Assembly: GCA_965218495.1 (NCBI GenBank)
Contig: OZ244626.1
Location: forward strand, 1,674,001-1,738,000
DNA from: G965218495 sp965218495
GTDB taxonomy: Bacteria > Bacteroidota > Rhodothermia > Rhodothermales > Bin80
Length of the DNA: 64,000 nucleotides
Direction: 5' to 3'
The translations under genes and the position numbers were made by a program. Of this stretch, positions 46,110-55,816 are shown piece by piece. A model generated the notes under the pieces. It ran no database searches. It saw nothing but the letters and a program-made list of their open reading frames with translations, and was not told where the DNA came from. Position 1 is the stretch's first letter. The number at the start of each line of letters is the position of its first letter.

Positions 46110-46676
46110 CTAAGAGCTTACGCGCGTGATGTAGGCGCCCGTGTCGGTGTTTACCCGAATGACGTCACCCTCGTTGACAAACAGCGGCACGTTGACCACC
46201 GCGCCGCTTTCCAGCGTCGCAGGCTTGGTAGCACCCGTGGCAGTATCCCCCCTGAGGCCCGGGTCGGAACGCGTCACCTCGAGCTCAACGCTGCGCGGCA
46301 ATTCGGCCAACAGCGCTTCATCCATGTTCGTATGAATCAAGATATCAATCATGCCGCCATCCTTTAGGTACTCGCGACCCGCAACCCGGCCCTTGGACAG
46401 CGTAAACTGCGTATAGTCCTCCGTGCTCATGAAGTGGAGCCCCAACGAATCTTCGTAAAGGAACTGGTGCTCGCGCCGTTCCACCCGCGCCTCGGCGACC
46501 TTCTCACCGGCACGAAACGTCTTGTCCACCACGCGCCCGGTCTTGACGTGCCTGAGTGTCGTGCGAACAAACGCGGCGCCCTTCCCCGGCTTTACGTGCT
46601 GAAACTTGACAATCTGCCAGACCTCCTTGCCAAGTACCATGGCAAAGCCATTGCGGAAGCTCGTTGTGTCTGCCAT
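46110..46676 (-). CDS. efp: translation elongation factor P
   Basis: 188 residues with the three beta-barrel domains of EF-P. The loop that carries the modified Lys is FQHVKPGKGAAFV. It relieves ribosome stalling at proline stretches. The efp-accB-accC order is conserved in many bacteria. Confidence 0.96.
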   Translation of the reverse strand: MADTTSFRNGFAMVLGKEVWQIVKFQHVKPGKGAAFVRTTLRHVKTGRVVDKTFRAGEKVAEARVERREHQFLYEDSLGLHFMSTEDYTQFTLSKGRVAGREYLKDGGMIDILIHTNMDEALLAELPRSVELEVTRSDPGLRGDTATGATKPATLESGAVVNVPLFVNEGDVIRVNTDTGAYITRVSS

Positions 46677-46767
46677 ACGCTAACGGTTTGTGCAGGCCTT
46701 CTCGCCAAATGAGGACTGCAAATATACGATGTGCCGATCAGTAGTGCTAAGCGCGGCGGTGCGCGCG

Positions 46768-48309
46768 CTACTTGCGGTGCTGGCGCACCAGCGCCTCTAT
46801 TCTGGAATCCGATAGAGGTGCTGTACCTGGAGCCGGGCTGCCGGATGCACCACGTGTGGCCTGCCGATGGTGCTGAGGGTTACCCGCCCGGGCTCGGAGG
46901 CGCGCCTCAATTTCGTCCATGCGGCTCTTTCCTTGCTTCGGCTTCGAAGCAGCCGCCACCTCATGGATCGGCTTCGTTTCAAAAGCGAGCCGCTTGATGT
47001 TAAGCAGATGCATCGGGGAAATGTTATCACTGGTGATGGACCCGCCGATGGTTCCTGGCCCGAGCGTCATCGCAGGAAACAGTCCCGTGGTATAGCCTAC
47101 CGACCCGAGCGCCGCCACCGTGTTGACCACGATACGCATGCTTGGCTTCTGCAGTCCGAAGGCTTCAATAACCGCGTCGCTCGTGCAGTGCAACCCTAGC
47201 GTATGCCCAATCCCACCAAAGTGCAGCACCTCAATGCAGCGGGCGCATCCCGCCTGCCACCCGTCAGCGGTATAGAATGACAGGATCGGCGACAGCGTCT
47301 CCATCGACAGCGGTTCAGCTTTTCCAACGGCGTTGACCTCGGCTACGAGGGCTTTGGTGTCCCCGGGCACTGTGAAGCCCGCCAGAGACGCAATCTTGCA
47401 CGGCGACTGCCCCACCTGTTCAATGTTCAGGCGTCCCCTTGGAGCAACGACGGCGCGTAGCTTGGCCTTTTCAGCGTCACTGCAGAAGTGCGCGCCCTCA
47501 ACCTTCATAGCTTCTATCAGGCGCGCCTTGATGGGGTAGTCGGCTATGACCGAGCGCTCTGTGGAGCAGAGCGTCCCCCAATCAAAGGACGTCCCATAGA
47601 GCAGGTCGCGCGCTGCCTTGGCGATGTCCGCCGACCGGTCCACGTACACGGGCACATTTCCCGAGCCTACGCCATAGGCCGGTTTGCCTTTGGAATATGC
47701 GGCGCGCACCATGGCGCCGCCGCCTGTGGCCAGGATTACGTCCGTCTCAGGGTGCTCCAGCAGCGCATTGGTGCCGGCCAGGGTTGAGGTGCCCATGCAC
47801 CCAAACAGCCCCTTGGGAGCACCCGCCTTGTAGGCTGCATCCGCAACCACATTGAGCGCCTCTGCTGTGGAGCGCACCGCCCTGGGGTGGGGACTCATGA
47901 CGATACCGCACCGCGCCTTAGCCGCAATGATTGCTTTGTAAAGCGCGGTGGAAGTGGGGTTTGTGGACGGTATGAGCGCCGCAACAACGCCCATCGGCAT
48001 GGCGATCTCCCACGTGCTGCCGTCTTCCGTCTTGCTGATCACGCCGACGGTCTTCATGCCCTTCAGCGCCTCATGCAGCATCTTCGTGGCGAAGAGGTTC
48101 TTCACCTTCTTGCTTTCCGGGCGCCCGAAGCCGGTTTCTTCGTGCGCCAGGCGCCCCAGGTGTTCGGAGGCCCGCTCGCCGGCTTCCGCCATGGCCTGAA
48201 CGACGGCGTCCACCTTCTTCTGATTGTACGACACGTACTGCTCCTTGGCGGCACGTGCGCTGCGAACCAAGTCCCGCGCCTGCTGTATTGCAACTAGATC
48301 CTGATCCAT
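46768..48309 (-). CDS. CoA-acylating aldehyde dehydrogenase (EutE/PduP/SauS-like)
   Basis: About 513 residues from MDQDLVAIQQARDLV (ATG 48309). The catalytic Cys is in FDWGTLCSTERSVIAD. The family-typical IPSTNPTSTALYKAII and ILATGGGAMVRAAYS are also present. It converts an aldehyde (acetaldehyde, propionaldehyde or sulfoacetaldehyde) and CoA to acyl-CoA. After the catalytic domain comes a Pro/Gly/Ala-rich linker and a short amphipathic helix (DSRIEALVRQHRK), the shape of a microcompartment encapsulation peptide. No shell genes are in the window. It is between bshB1 and efp. Confidence 0.85.
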   Translation of the reverse strand: MDQDLVAIQQARDLVRSARAAKEQYVSYNQKKVDAVVQAMAEAGERASEHLGRLAHEETGFGRPESKKVKNLFATKMLHEALKGMKTVGVISKTEDGSTWEIAMPMGVVAALIPSTNPTSTALYKAIIAAKARCGIVMSPHPRAVRSTAEALNVVADAAYKAGAPKGLFGCMGTSTLAGTNALLEHPETDVILATGGGAMVRAAYSKGKPAYGVGSGNVPVYVDRSADIAKAARDLLYGTSFDWGTLCSTERSVIADYPIKARLIEAMKVEGAHFCSDAEKAKLRAVVAPRGRLNIEQVGQSPCKIASLAGFTVPGDTKALVAEVNAVGKAEPLSMETLSPILSFYTADGWQAGCARCIEVLHFGGIGHTLGLHCTSDAVIEAFGLQKPSMRIVVNTVAALGSVGYTTGLFPAMTLGPGTIGGSITSDNISPMHLLNIKRLAFETKPIHEVAAASKPKQGKSRMDEIEARLRARAGNPQHHRQATRGASGSPAPGTAPLSDSRIEALVRQHRK

Positions 48310-48356
48310 GAAACTCAGCCCATGTCTGGTCAAACAAGTGCCGCTGGCGCGGCACA

Positions 48357-49091
48357 CTAGCGGAAGGCCTTCTCCCGCTTCAGCAGCTGCACCAGGTCGT
48401 CCGTACCAATGGGGACGCCCAATTGGAAGGCTTCGCCGTATGTCGCCCCAATGGCGAAGCCGTGCGTGCGGGCACGCGCCTCGATCCACTGAAAAAAGCC
48501 GTGATTGGAAACGAAGGTTTCTGGCTCGTCCGTAGTATACGCAGGGTTATAGAACTGAGACGCATACGCTTGGACCGCCTGCGTGCGCTGCTCCCATGTG
48601 TCCGTCACGTCAACCACCAGCGTCGGCTTAAAGGGCAGCACCTCTTCAAAGTGCACGATGTGCTGCGGCCGCCACGGCTCCTGTCCGGTGTCGACCTTTC
48701 GCAGCCCGCTGTAGAAACAAGCCTTTAGCACCAGCTTCGCCGCGTCTGCATGATCCGGGTGGCGACAATCGGTCGGGTGCGTCAGTACGATGTGTGGCCT
48801 CAGGCGCCGAAGCACGCGGACGAGTCTTTCGCGGCTGATGGCATCGGCCGTGATGTTGCCGTCCGGCAAGCCAAGCTGCTCCCGTGCCGCAAGCCCCAGC
48901 AATTCCGCGGCGGCCTGCGCCTCAATTCGCCGTGAGGCTACGGTGCCACGTGAGCCGAGTTCGCCCTCCGTAAGGTCGAGCGCCGCCACCAAGTAGCCCC
49001 GCCGCGCCAACAGGCATAACGTGCCGCCTGCTGCCAGCTCCACGTCGTCAGGATGTGCCCCCACTGCGAGTACGTCCAGCGGACTGCCCAT
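48357..49091 (-). CDS. bshB1: bacillithiol biosynthesis deacetylase
   Basis: About 244 residues from MGSPLDVLAVGAHPDDVELA. The PIG-L/LmbE zinc motif AHPDD is present, with TEGELGSRG, then HPDHADAAKLV and ACFYSGLRKV, typical of BshB1. It deacetylates GlcNAc-malate to GlcN-malate, the second step of bacillithiol synthesis. It begins 5 bp after leuS ends. bshA and bshC are not in view. An upstream extension to 49208 is not coding. Confidence 0.93.
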   Translation of the reverse strand: MGSPLDVLAVGAHPDDVELAAGGTLCLLARRGYLVAALDLTEGELGSRGTVASRRIEAQAAAELLGLAAREQLGLPDGNITADAISRERLVRVLRRLRPHIVLTHPTDCRHPDHADAAKLVLKACFYSGLRKVDTGQEPWRPQHIVHFEEVLPFKPTLVVDVTDTWEQRTQAVQAYASQFYNPAYTTDEPETFVSNHGFFQWIEARARTHGFAIGATYGEAFQLGVPIGTDDLVQLLKREKAFR

Positions 49092-49095
49092 GGCA

Positions 49096-51693
49096 TCATG
49101 TTGCAACGAAGTTGACAATCCGCCCCGGCACATAGATCTCCTTTCGCACTGTATGCCCGTCCAAGAAGCGCAGGACGTTGCCCTCCTTGCGGGCGAGATC
49201 AAGCACAAGCTGCTTGGGCGCCCCGGCCGGGACGTGTATGGTGGCCCGCACCCTTCCGTTCACTTGAACCGGAATCGCCATAGAGTCTTCGGTAAGATAG
49301 GATTCATTGACCGCGGGCCACACCTCATACGCCAGCGACTTCCGGTGGCCCAACACTTCCCACAGTGCTTCCGCAATGTGCGGCGCGAAAGGACTCAGCA
49401 TCAGCACAAATGGCTTGGCCACCAGTCGCGGAACTGCCTCCCATTTGTAGGCTGCGTTGACGAACTCCATCAGCGCGGCGATGGCCGTGTTCATGCGCAA
49501 CGCTTCTATGTCGCGCGTGACACGTTGCAGCGTTTGGTGCAACGTGCGCCACTGTGCGCGCGTAGGCTCGGTATCTACGACCGCACCCCGCTCCCCGGAC
49601 AAAAGGCGCCATGTGCGGCTCAGAAACCGGAACGTGCCGGCGACGCCCCGCGTGCTCCACGGCTTGACCTGCTCCAAGGGGCCCATAAACATCTCGTACA
49701 GTCGGAACGCGTCGGCACCATACTGCTCGATGATGTTGTCGGGATTTACGACGTTGCCCCGACTCTTGCTCATCTTGTGAGCCCGCACATCTAGGCGTAT
49801 GCCCGCATCGTCCTTCAGCACGAAGTGCTCTCCCGCCTTCTGAACCACTTCGTCGTCTACGCGCACCGCCTCTACCGCCTTGCCGGACTGGGTATGCATG
49901 CCGCCTTCGACCGCAACGGCGGACACCAACTCCCCCGTCTGCATACCCCTGTATGCCGTGTACTCAAGCTCACCCAGGATCATGCCTTGGTGAACGAGCC
50001 TGGCAAACGGTTCGGGCGACGACACGACACCCGCATCGTACAGCACCATGTGCCAGAACCTTGCGTAAAGGAGATGCAACACCGCATGCTCTGCGCCGCC
50101 TACGTAGAGGTCTACCGGCATCCAGTAGCTCTCCAGCACCGGATCCACGAGTGCTTCGGTGTTGTGTGGGTCAATAAAGCGCAGGAAATACCAGCAGGAC
50201 CCGGCCCACTGCGGCATGGTGTTGGTTTCGCGGCGCGCAACGCGCCCGGTATCGGGATCCGTGGTGCGTAGCCAGTCGCGCGCCAAAGCCAGCGGCCCTT
50301 CCAGTGACCCACTCGGCTTAAACTCTTCCAGCGCAGGCAGCGTTAGGGGCAAATCGTCCAGCGGAATCGCCCTGGCCGCACCGTTGGAGAAAATCACCGG
50401 GATGGGCTCGCCCCAATAGCGCTGCCGGGAAAACAGCCAGTCGCGCAGCTTATAGTTCACTTGGCGCTTTCCCGCTCCAGTGGCCTCCAGCCAGTCTAGC
50501 ATGCGCGCTTTGGCCTCCTCGACCCGAAGCTCGTTCAGAAAGCCACTGTTGATTGCCGGACCGTCGCCAGTATAGGCATTGCCCGTAAATCCTTCGGGTG
50601 GCGCTACGGTACGAATGATCGGCAGGTCAAACACCTCTGCAAACTCCCAGTCCCGTTCATCCTGTCCGGGAACTGCCATGATGGCTCCGGTACCGTAGGT
50701 GCCAAGCACATAATCAGCCACCCAGACCGGGATGAGCGACTCCGTGGCCGGGTTGACAGCATAGCCCCCGGTAAAGACGCCGCTCTTCTCCTTTCGCTGC
50801 CCGGTACGCTCAAGTTCGCTCTTGCGTACAGCCTGGTCGCGATACGCCATCACTGCCGCGTGCTGGGCTTCCGTCGTCAGCGTTTCCACCAAGGGGTGCT
50901 CCGGTGCCAATACCATGTACGTCGCGCCAAAGATCGTGTCAGGCCTGGTCGTAAAGACGCGAATCGACGCAGGAGTGTTTGACAGGGGAAAGTCTATTTC
51001 CGCCCCTTCGCTGCGCCCGATCCAGTTGCGCTGCATCTCCTTGGTGCTCGCGGGCCAGTCGGTCTCGTCCAATCCGGCCAGGAGCCGCTCTGCATAGCTG
51101 GTAATCTTCAGCATCCACTGCCGCAGGTTGCGGCGCTCGCAGGGGTGTCCCCCGATATCACTCTTGCCGTCAATGACCTCTTCGTTAGCGAGCGTCGTGC
51201 CCAGCGCCTCGCACCACCACACAGGCACCTCCGCCTCATAGGCCAGGCCCCTTTCAAACAGCTTGAGAAAGATCCACTGGGTCCAGCGGTAGTACGCTGG
51301 ATCCGTGGTGTCCACCTCGCGACTCCAGTCGTAGGAAAATCCCAGCGACTTCAGCTGCGCACGAAACCGCACGATGTTGGTTTCGGTCGTGACGCGTGGG
51401 TGCGTACCCGTCCGTAGCGCGTACTGCTCAGCCGGCAACCCGAAGGCGTCCCATCCGATCGCGTGCAGCACGTTGAAGCCCTTCATTCGCTTGTAGCGCG
51501 CAACGATATCGGTGGCCGTATACCCTTCTGGATGCCCGACATGGAGACCCGCCCCGCTTGGATATGGAAACATGTCCAGCACGTAGTACTTCGGCCGCGA
51601 CATGTCGACCTGGGTCGGCGTCAGAAACGTCCCGTGCGCCTCCCAGAACGCCTGCCACTTTCGCTCAATCTCCTTAAATCGGTACCCAGCCAT
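49096..51693 (-). CDS. leuS: leucyl-tRNA synthetase
   Basis: 865 residues. The HIGH-type motif is in PYPSGAGLHVGHPEGYTATD, KMSKS in HKMSKSRGNVVNPD, and the editing domain shows VFTTRPDTIFGATYMVLAPE. A class I synthetase, cytosolic, full length. Confidence 0.97.
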   Translation of the reverse strand: MAGYRFKEIERKWQAFWEAHGTFLTPTQVDMSRPKYYVLDMFPYPSGAGLHVGHPEGYTATDIVARYKRMKGFNVLHAIGWDAFGLPAEQYALRTGTHPRVTTETNIVRFRAQLKSLGFSYDWSREVDTTDPAYYRWTQWIFLKLFERGLAYEAEVPVWWCEALGTTLANEEVIDGKSDIGGHPCERRNLRQWMLKITSYAERLLAGLDETDWPASTKEMQRNWIGRSEGAEIDFPLSNTPASIRVFTTRPDTIFGATYMVLAPEHPLVETLTTEAQHAAVMAYRDQAVRKSELERTGQRKEKSGVFTGGYAVNPATESLIPVWVADYVLGTYGTGAIMAVPGQDERDWEFAEVFDLPIIRTVAPPEGFTGNAYTGDGPAINSGFLNELRVEEAKARMLDWLEATGAGKRQVNYKLRDWLFSRQRYWGEPIPVIFSNGAARAIPLDDLPLTLPALEEFKPSGSLEGPLALARDWLRTTDPDTGRVARRETNTMPQWAGSCWYFLRFIDPHNTEALVDPVLESYWMPVDLYVGGAEHAVLHLLYARFWHMVLYDAGVVSSPEPFARLVHQGMILGELEYTAYRGMQTGELVSAVAVEGGMHTQSGKAVEAVRVDDEVVQKAGEHFVLKDDAGIRLDVRAHKMSKSRGNVVNPDNIIEQYGADAFRLYEMFMGPLEQVKPWSTRGVAGTFRFLSRTWRLLSGERGAVVDTEPTRAQWRTLHQTLQRVTRDIEALRMNTAIAALMEFVNAAYKWEAVPRLVAKPFVLMLSPFAPHIAEALWEVLGHRKSLAYEVWPAVNESYLTEDSMAIPVQVNGRVRATIHVPAGAPKQLVLDLARKEGNVLRFLDGHTVRKEIYVPGRIVNFVAT

Positions 51694-51776
51694 CGGAATT
51701 GCTACCAGAATAGACCAGCAAATTTAAGCGGTTGTGCCATTTGCATTCGACAGGCGTAGCGAAGAATTGCTGAACA

Positions 51777-52298
51777 CTATCCCTGAAACGGCTGCACGCA
51801 CTCCGCGATATGCTGGCCAAGACGCCGGTAGGCGCCTTGATGATAGACTAGAGGCCTGCTGCGCGGCCCGTCTGTAGTACGCCGTACCTGTCCGATCAAA
51901 ATCGAATGATCGCCTGCCTCATGCACAGCGTGCGCCGTGCAGTGCAAAATCGCTACGGCGCCTCCTAAAATCGGTACACCGTTGGGATCCAGGGTGTGGG
52001 ATACGTGCGCAAACTGCTGTGCGCCGCTGCGGTCAGGCTCAGCAAAGCTGGTCGATAGTGCGACCTGGTCTTCGGCAAGTATATGCACCGCGTAGTGGCT
52101 GGCCCGCGTTATCACGTCATGCATGCGCGAGACATGCATGACGCTAAAGGAGATCAGAGGCGGCACCAACGAAACGCTGGTAATGGAGCCTATCGTGATT
52201 CCGCGCCTTTCCTGATCGCCAGCGGCGGTCACGATCGCAACGGGCGACGGCACCCGCCGCATGACTGCCCTGAAGTCCACTGCAGCCTCATTCATCAT
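51777..52298 (-). CDS. flavin reductase-like FMN-binding protein
   Basis: 173 residues. The split-barrel flavin reductase pattern is clear (FRAVMRRVPSPVAIVTAAGD; GITIGSITSVSLVPPLISFS; YAVHILAEDQVALSTSFA). Such proteins supply reduced flavin to a monooxygenase or act as oxidoreductases. It is 9 bp downstream of dnaJ on the same strand; no partner monooxygenase is adjacent. Confidence 0.88.
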   Translation of the reverse strand: MMNEAAVDFRAVMRRVPSPVAIVTAAGDQERRGITIGSITSVSLVPPLISFSVMHVSRMHDVITRASHYAVHILAEDQVALSTSFAEPDRSGAQQFAHVSHTLDPNGVPILGGAVAILHCTAHAVHEAGDHSILIGQVRRTTDGPRSRPLVYHQGAYRRLGQHIAECVQPFQG

Positions 52299-52306
52299 GG
52301 AGAGGC

Positions 52307-53479
52307 CTAAGTGAAAATTTCCGTCATCCGATCCTTAAAGGACCGACGCTTGCCTTTGATTTTGATGTCGGGAGTGAATGCAGATGTACCGCGCAGCTTT
52401 TCCAGAACCTTGCGCTCCTCACGCGAAAGCGCCTTTGGCGTCCAGACATTCACGTTGATCATAAGGTCTCCTCGAACAGAGGAGTCCAGCCCCAAAATCC
52501 CCTTGCGGCGCAGGCAAATGATCTCTCCTGACTGAGTTCCGGGCTTGATACTTATGCGGGTCTTTCCCTTGAGTGTTGGTACTTCCACCTCAGCGCCCAG
52601 TGCTGCATCCGGAAACGATATATAAAGTTCATAGAACAGGTGATCACCTTCACGCCTGAACTCCTCGCTAGGAACCTCCTTTATTACGACGCGAAGATTG
52701 CCGGGCGGCCCGCCCCGCTTGCCGGCGTTGCCTTCTCCTCGCAGGGTGATGTACTGTTCGCTCCGGACGCCTGAGGGCACCTTCAGGCTGACCGTCTTGG
52801 ATGCCTCAACACGTCCCTCGCCCCAGCATTCGGAGCATTTTTCTGCTATCACTTGACCTTCGCCACGACAGTTCCTGCACGGCTGCACGCTGACGAACCG
52901 ACCTAACATGGTTTGCTGTGTCTGGCGCTGCTCTCCGCTGCCGTGGCATGGAGCACACCTCTTTAGGGACGCCTTGCCCCCTTTGGCTCCAGTGCCCTGA
53001 CACTCCTTGCAGGAGATAAACCGGGGCACTTTGACCTTTTTCTCGACGCCATCTGCGATTTCCGCCAGGGTAAGCTTGAGCCGCAGTCGCAAGTCTTCGC
53101 CGCGCTGTCCTTGCGTGCGCTGACTTGACCGGGATCCGGCGCCCCCGAAGAATTCGCTAAAGGGGCTGCCGCCACCCGCTGCATGTGAAAAGACATCGCC
53201 AAACGCCCGCATGATGTCGCTGACATCTCTGTACTGCGGGCCGCCTGCACTTCCGTTACCGCGCACACCGTCATGCCCAAAGCGATCGTACAAGGCACGC
53301 TTTTCGTCATCCGCAAGCACCGAATAGGCCTCAGCCGCCTCTTTGAACTTTTCCTCCGCATTCTTGTCGTCAGGGTTGCGATCCGGGTGAAAGTGCAGCG
53401 CCTTCTTGCGGTACGCCTTCTTGATGTCCTCTGGGGACGCGTCGCGCGAAATGTCCAGAATTTCGTAGTAGTCTCTCAT
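52307..53479 (-). CDS. dnaJ: chaperone protein DnaJ
   Basis: 390 residues. The J domain has HPD in HFHPDRNPDDKN, followed by a Gly/Phe-rich linker. The four zinc-binding CxxCxGxG repeats are CKECQGTG, CAPCHGSG, CRNCRGEG and CSECWGEG. It is a type I J-protein that stimulates the DnaK ATPase. It follows grpE in a heat-shock operon. Confidence 0.97.
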   Translation of the reverse strand: MRDYYEILDISRDASPEDIKKAYRKKALHFHPDRNPDDKNAEEKFKEAAEAYSVLADDEKRALYDRFGHDGVRGNGSAGGPQYRDVSDIMRAFGDVFSHAAGGGSPFSEFFGGAGSRSSQRTQGQRGEDLRLRLKLTLAEIADGVEKKVKVPRFISCKECQGTGAKGGKASLKRCAPCHGSGEQRQTQQTMLGRFVSVQPCRNCRGEGQVIAEKCSECWGEGRVEASKTVSLKVPSGVRSEQYITLRGEGNAGKRGGPPGNLRVVIKEVPSEEFRREGDHLFYELYISFPDAALGAEVEVPTLKGKTRISIKPGTQSGEIICLRRKGILGLDSSVRGDLMINVNVWTPKALSREERKVLEKLRGTSAFTPDIKIKGKRRSFKDRMTEIFT

Positions 53480-53493
53480 GACAGTCTATGCAT

Positions 53494-54741
53494 TTATGCC
53501 GCGACGATGACTTGCGCATAGCGCAGCACCTGGTCACTGAACATATAACCGCGCCGTACTTCGTAGATCACGGTCCCCGGCTTCTTGTCCGGCACTGAGG
53601 CCTGCCCCACCGCTTCGTGCCGCTCAACTTCAAATGGCCGGTCCAGAACCTCCATCAGGGTTACATCGAACCGCTCCAGCGTGCTCCGAAAGGCGTCAGA
53701 CACCTGCACCATGGCGCCTTCCAATTGAGCATACGCTTCGTCAGGTGCCTCCGTTGCATCGCTGCCGCTGATGCGGTCCAGTGACGAGCGAAACCCGTCC
53801 AGGACCGCCTGTAACGCCTGCGAGACCGAAGCCCTCGCCTGCTGCTCTCTTTCTTCTCGTTCAGCCTTCGCGCGCTTGGTGTACGCTTTGTAGTCTGAAA
53901 CGGTGCGACGGAGACTTATACGCTCCTGTTCCAGTTCCGCTTCCGGCTGGTACGAAGCCGCCAAATCCGGGGTGGGCTCGGTGTACTGAATCGCGCCTTC
54001 CGTGGTGTCTGTCTGTGGCAGAGATTCCGGCAGCGACGCAGAAAAACGCCCAACCATGTCAGCAAGGCTGTCACGTACCAATTCTGCGCCATGCCTTAGC
54101 GCCTGATAGGCCTGTGCCGAGAGTCCCTCATCGCCGGGCATCGGGGCAGCCTCCAGCCAGCGATGCAGGTCATCGTAAATGGTCAGCGACGCCTCAAGTA
54201 CCTTCCGCTTGGCGCGTGGCGCCCACGTGGCACGCTGCTCCTCTGTACGGACTCTAAACTTGTCAAAGTCGCTCTGAAGCCTCGCCCTTTGCCCCTTGAT
54301 CTCCGCGCACTCGGCCACCACGGCAGCAAGACGTTCCGCTTCTTCTCTGAGCTCCTCGTCACTGGGCTCCGCGTACAATTCCAGAGTCGCATCCACCTCT
54401 GCCTCATGCGCAGGGGCTACGGCATCGGGATCGGCCCATGCTGCATATCCTTCACCGTGCTCTGTTTCGCGAACCTCACCGCTGGCCGCATTGCGTAGTG
54501 CTGACATCGGATCAGGGCCCTTTGGCACGTCCTGTTCCTCGGTTCCCGCCGCAACGGCGCCATCACAAGGCGGTCCACCCGACGGCAGCGGCTGGCTGGC
54601 GCCACCTAGGGCGTCGTTCTTGGAGTTGGCAGCGGCCTGAGCGTCTCCATTCGCGGCAGCCTCTGCCGAACCGGATTCCATGTCAATCCGCTCTTCCACG
54701 CTATTGATTTGTTCCGCTACGTAGTCCGTCATCTTCTTCAT
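53494..54741 (-). CDS. grpE: nucleotide exchange factor GrpE with internal duplication
   Basis: 415 residues, about twice the usual GrpE. Residues 1-125 are acidic and low-complexity. A first GrpE-like helical unit spans about 130-233 (LQSDFDKFRVRTEEQR, then LEASLTIYDDLHRWLEAA and ELVRDSLADMVGRFS). A linker follows (234-265), then a complete unit (268-415): coiled coil, the bundle segment QALQAVLDGFRSSLDRI, and the beta-wing FEVERHEAVGQASVPDK and RRGYMFSDQVLRYAQVIV. The first unit lacks the beta-wing. GrpE normally acts as an asymmetric dimer releasing ADP from DnaK. It sits between hrcA and dnaJ. Confidence 0.88.
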   Translation of the reverse strand: MKKMTDYVAEQINSVEERIDMESGSAEAAANGDAQAAANSKNDALGGASQPLPSGGPPCDGAVAAGTEEQDVPKGPDPMSALRNAASGEVRETEHGEGYAAWADPDAVAPAHEAEVDATLELYAEPSDEELREEAERLAAVVAECAEIKGQRARLQSDFDKFRVRTEEQRATWAPRAKRKVLEASLTIYDDLHRWLEAAPMPGDEGLSAQAYQALRHGAELVRDSLADMVGRFSASLPESLPQTDTTEGAIQYTEPTPDLAASYQPEAELEQERISLRRTVSDYKAYTKRAKAEREEREQQARASVSQALQAVLDGFRSSLDRISGSDATEAPDEAYAQLEGAMVQVSDAFRSTLERFDVTLMEVLDRPFEVERHEAVGQASVPDKKPGTVIYEVRRGYMFSDQVLRYAQVIVAA

Positions 54742-54748
54742 ACCCGTG

Positions 54749-55816
54749 CTAGTCCGGTTGCTGAATCGCAGGCCGGTTCAGTAACGAAGCCATATGCTCC
54801 ACCAGAGCGATGGCGCGCTCATAATTCATGCGCATCGGGCCCAGGACGCCCACAGTGCCCACGGTTTCACCGAGCCGATACCGGGCCGTGACAATAGAGT
54901 ATGCGCTGGCGGTAGTCTCATTGATCTCGCTGCCGATGCTGACAGCCGCTTGGCCCAACTTCGTCGCCTGGCCCTGGCCTTCAAAGAGTTGCACGACAAA
55001 GCCCTCGTCTTCAATCATCTGTATGAGGCGCCGCACGGCCTCAGTATTCTTGAATTCCGGCTGTTGCAAAAGCTGCCCCGTCCCGCCGTGGCTTACGCGG
55101 CCCTGGATGGGATCACTGAACAGCGTAGCCCTTTCGTTGAGAATCAGTTGAACCATGCCAGTCTTGTCGTCCAGGTCCCGTGTCCGGTCGGCGTAGGTGC
55201 GCCGAATCTCGTCCAGACGCAGCCCCGCCAGACGCTCATTCAAGAGCGCAACGACTCGGTCCAGGTCGTGCCGCTTGATGTTCACTCGCGTTTCATATAC
55301 GATGGTCTGTACCAGACGGCTGCGCACGCTGATAACGATCATTACGCGAGGCGACGCCAGGGGCACCACATCCAGCCGCTCTAGAATCCCGGTCGAGATC
55401 CGGGGGCTCAGCACGACGCCCAGTAGGCTTGACATCCGGCTTAGGATTCTGGAGCTCTCCCGAAGCAACTCATCGGCATCGCCCATCAACCGGTCTAGCT
55501 TGGCCTTAAGCAGTCGCTTCTCTACCACCGGCAAGTCCGGCAAATCCATCAGGTCATTCACAAAGACGCGGTATCCCAGCTCAGTTGGCATGCGTCCGGC
55601 TGAGGTGTAAGGGTGACGCAGGTATCCAAGCTCCTCCAGGTCGCCCATCGTGTTTCGCACTGAGGCCGGGCTCAGCCCCAGTGGATGGCGCCGGGTCAGC
55701 GTACGCGACCCGACCGGCCCCGCGGTGTCGATGAAGCTGCGCACCACCAGACGCAGAATCATCTGCTCCCGGGCCTCAAGCGGGCGGGTAATCCCATATG
55801 ACGCAGCAGCAGCCAT
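54749..55816 (-). CDS. hrcA: heat-inducible transcription repressor HrcA
   Basis: 355 residues. The winged-helix N-terminus shows GPVGSRTLTRRHPLGLSPAS and SVRNTMGDLEELGYLRHPYT. The later segments (NERLAGLRLDEIRRTYADRT; EINETTASAYSIVTARYR, then VGTVGVLGPMRMNYERAIAL) are typical of HrcA. It represses heat-shock genes by binding CIRCE; I saw no CIRCE element upstream. It is the first gene of hrcA-grpE-dnaJ. Confidence 0.96.
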   Translation of the reverse strand: MAAAASYGITRPLEAREQMILRLVVRSFIDTAGPVGSRTLTRRHPLGLSPASVRNTMGDLEELGYLRHPYTSAGRMPTELGYRVFVNDLMDLPDLPVVEKRLLKAKLDRLMGDADELLRESSRILSRMSSLLGVVLSPRISTGILERLDVVPLASPRVMIVISVRSRLVQTIVYETRVNIKRHDLDRVVALLNERLAGLRLDEIRRTYADRTRDLDDKTGMVQLILNERATLFSDPIQGRVSHGGTGQLLQQPEFKNTEAVRRLIQMIEDEGFVVQLFEGQGQATKLGQAAVSIGSEINETTASAYSIVTARYRLGETVGTVGVLGPMRMNYERAIALVEHMASLLNRPAIQQPD

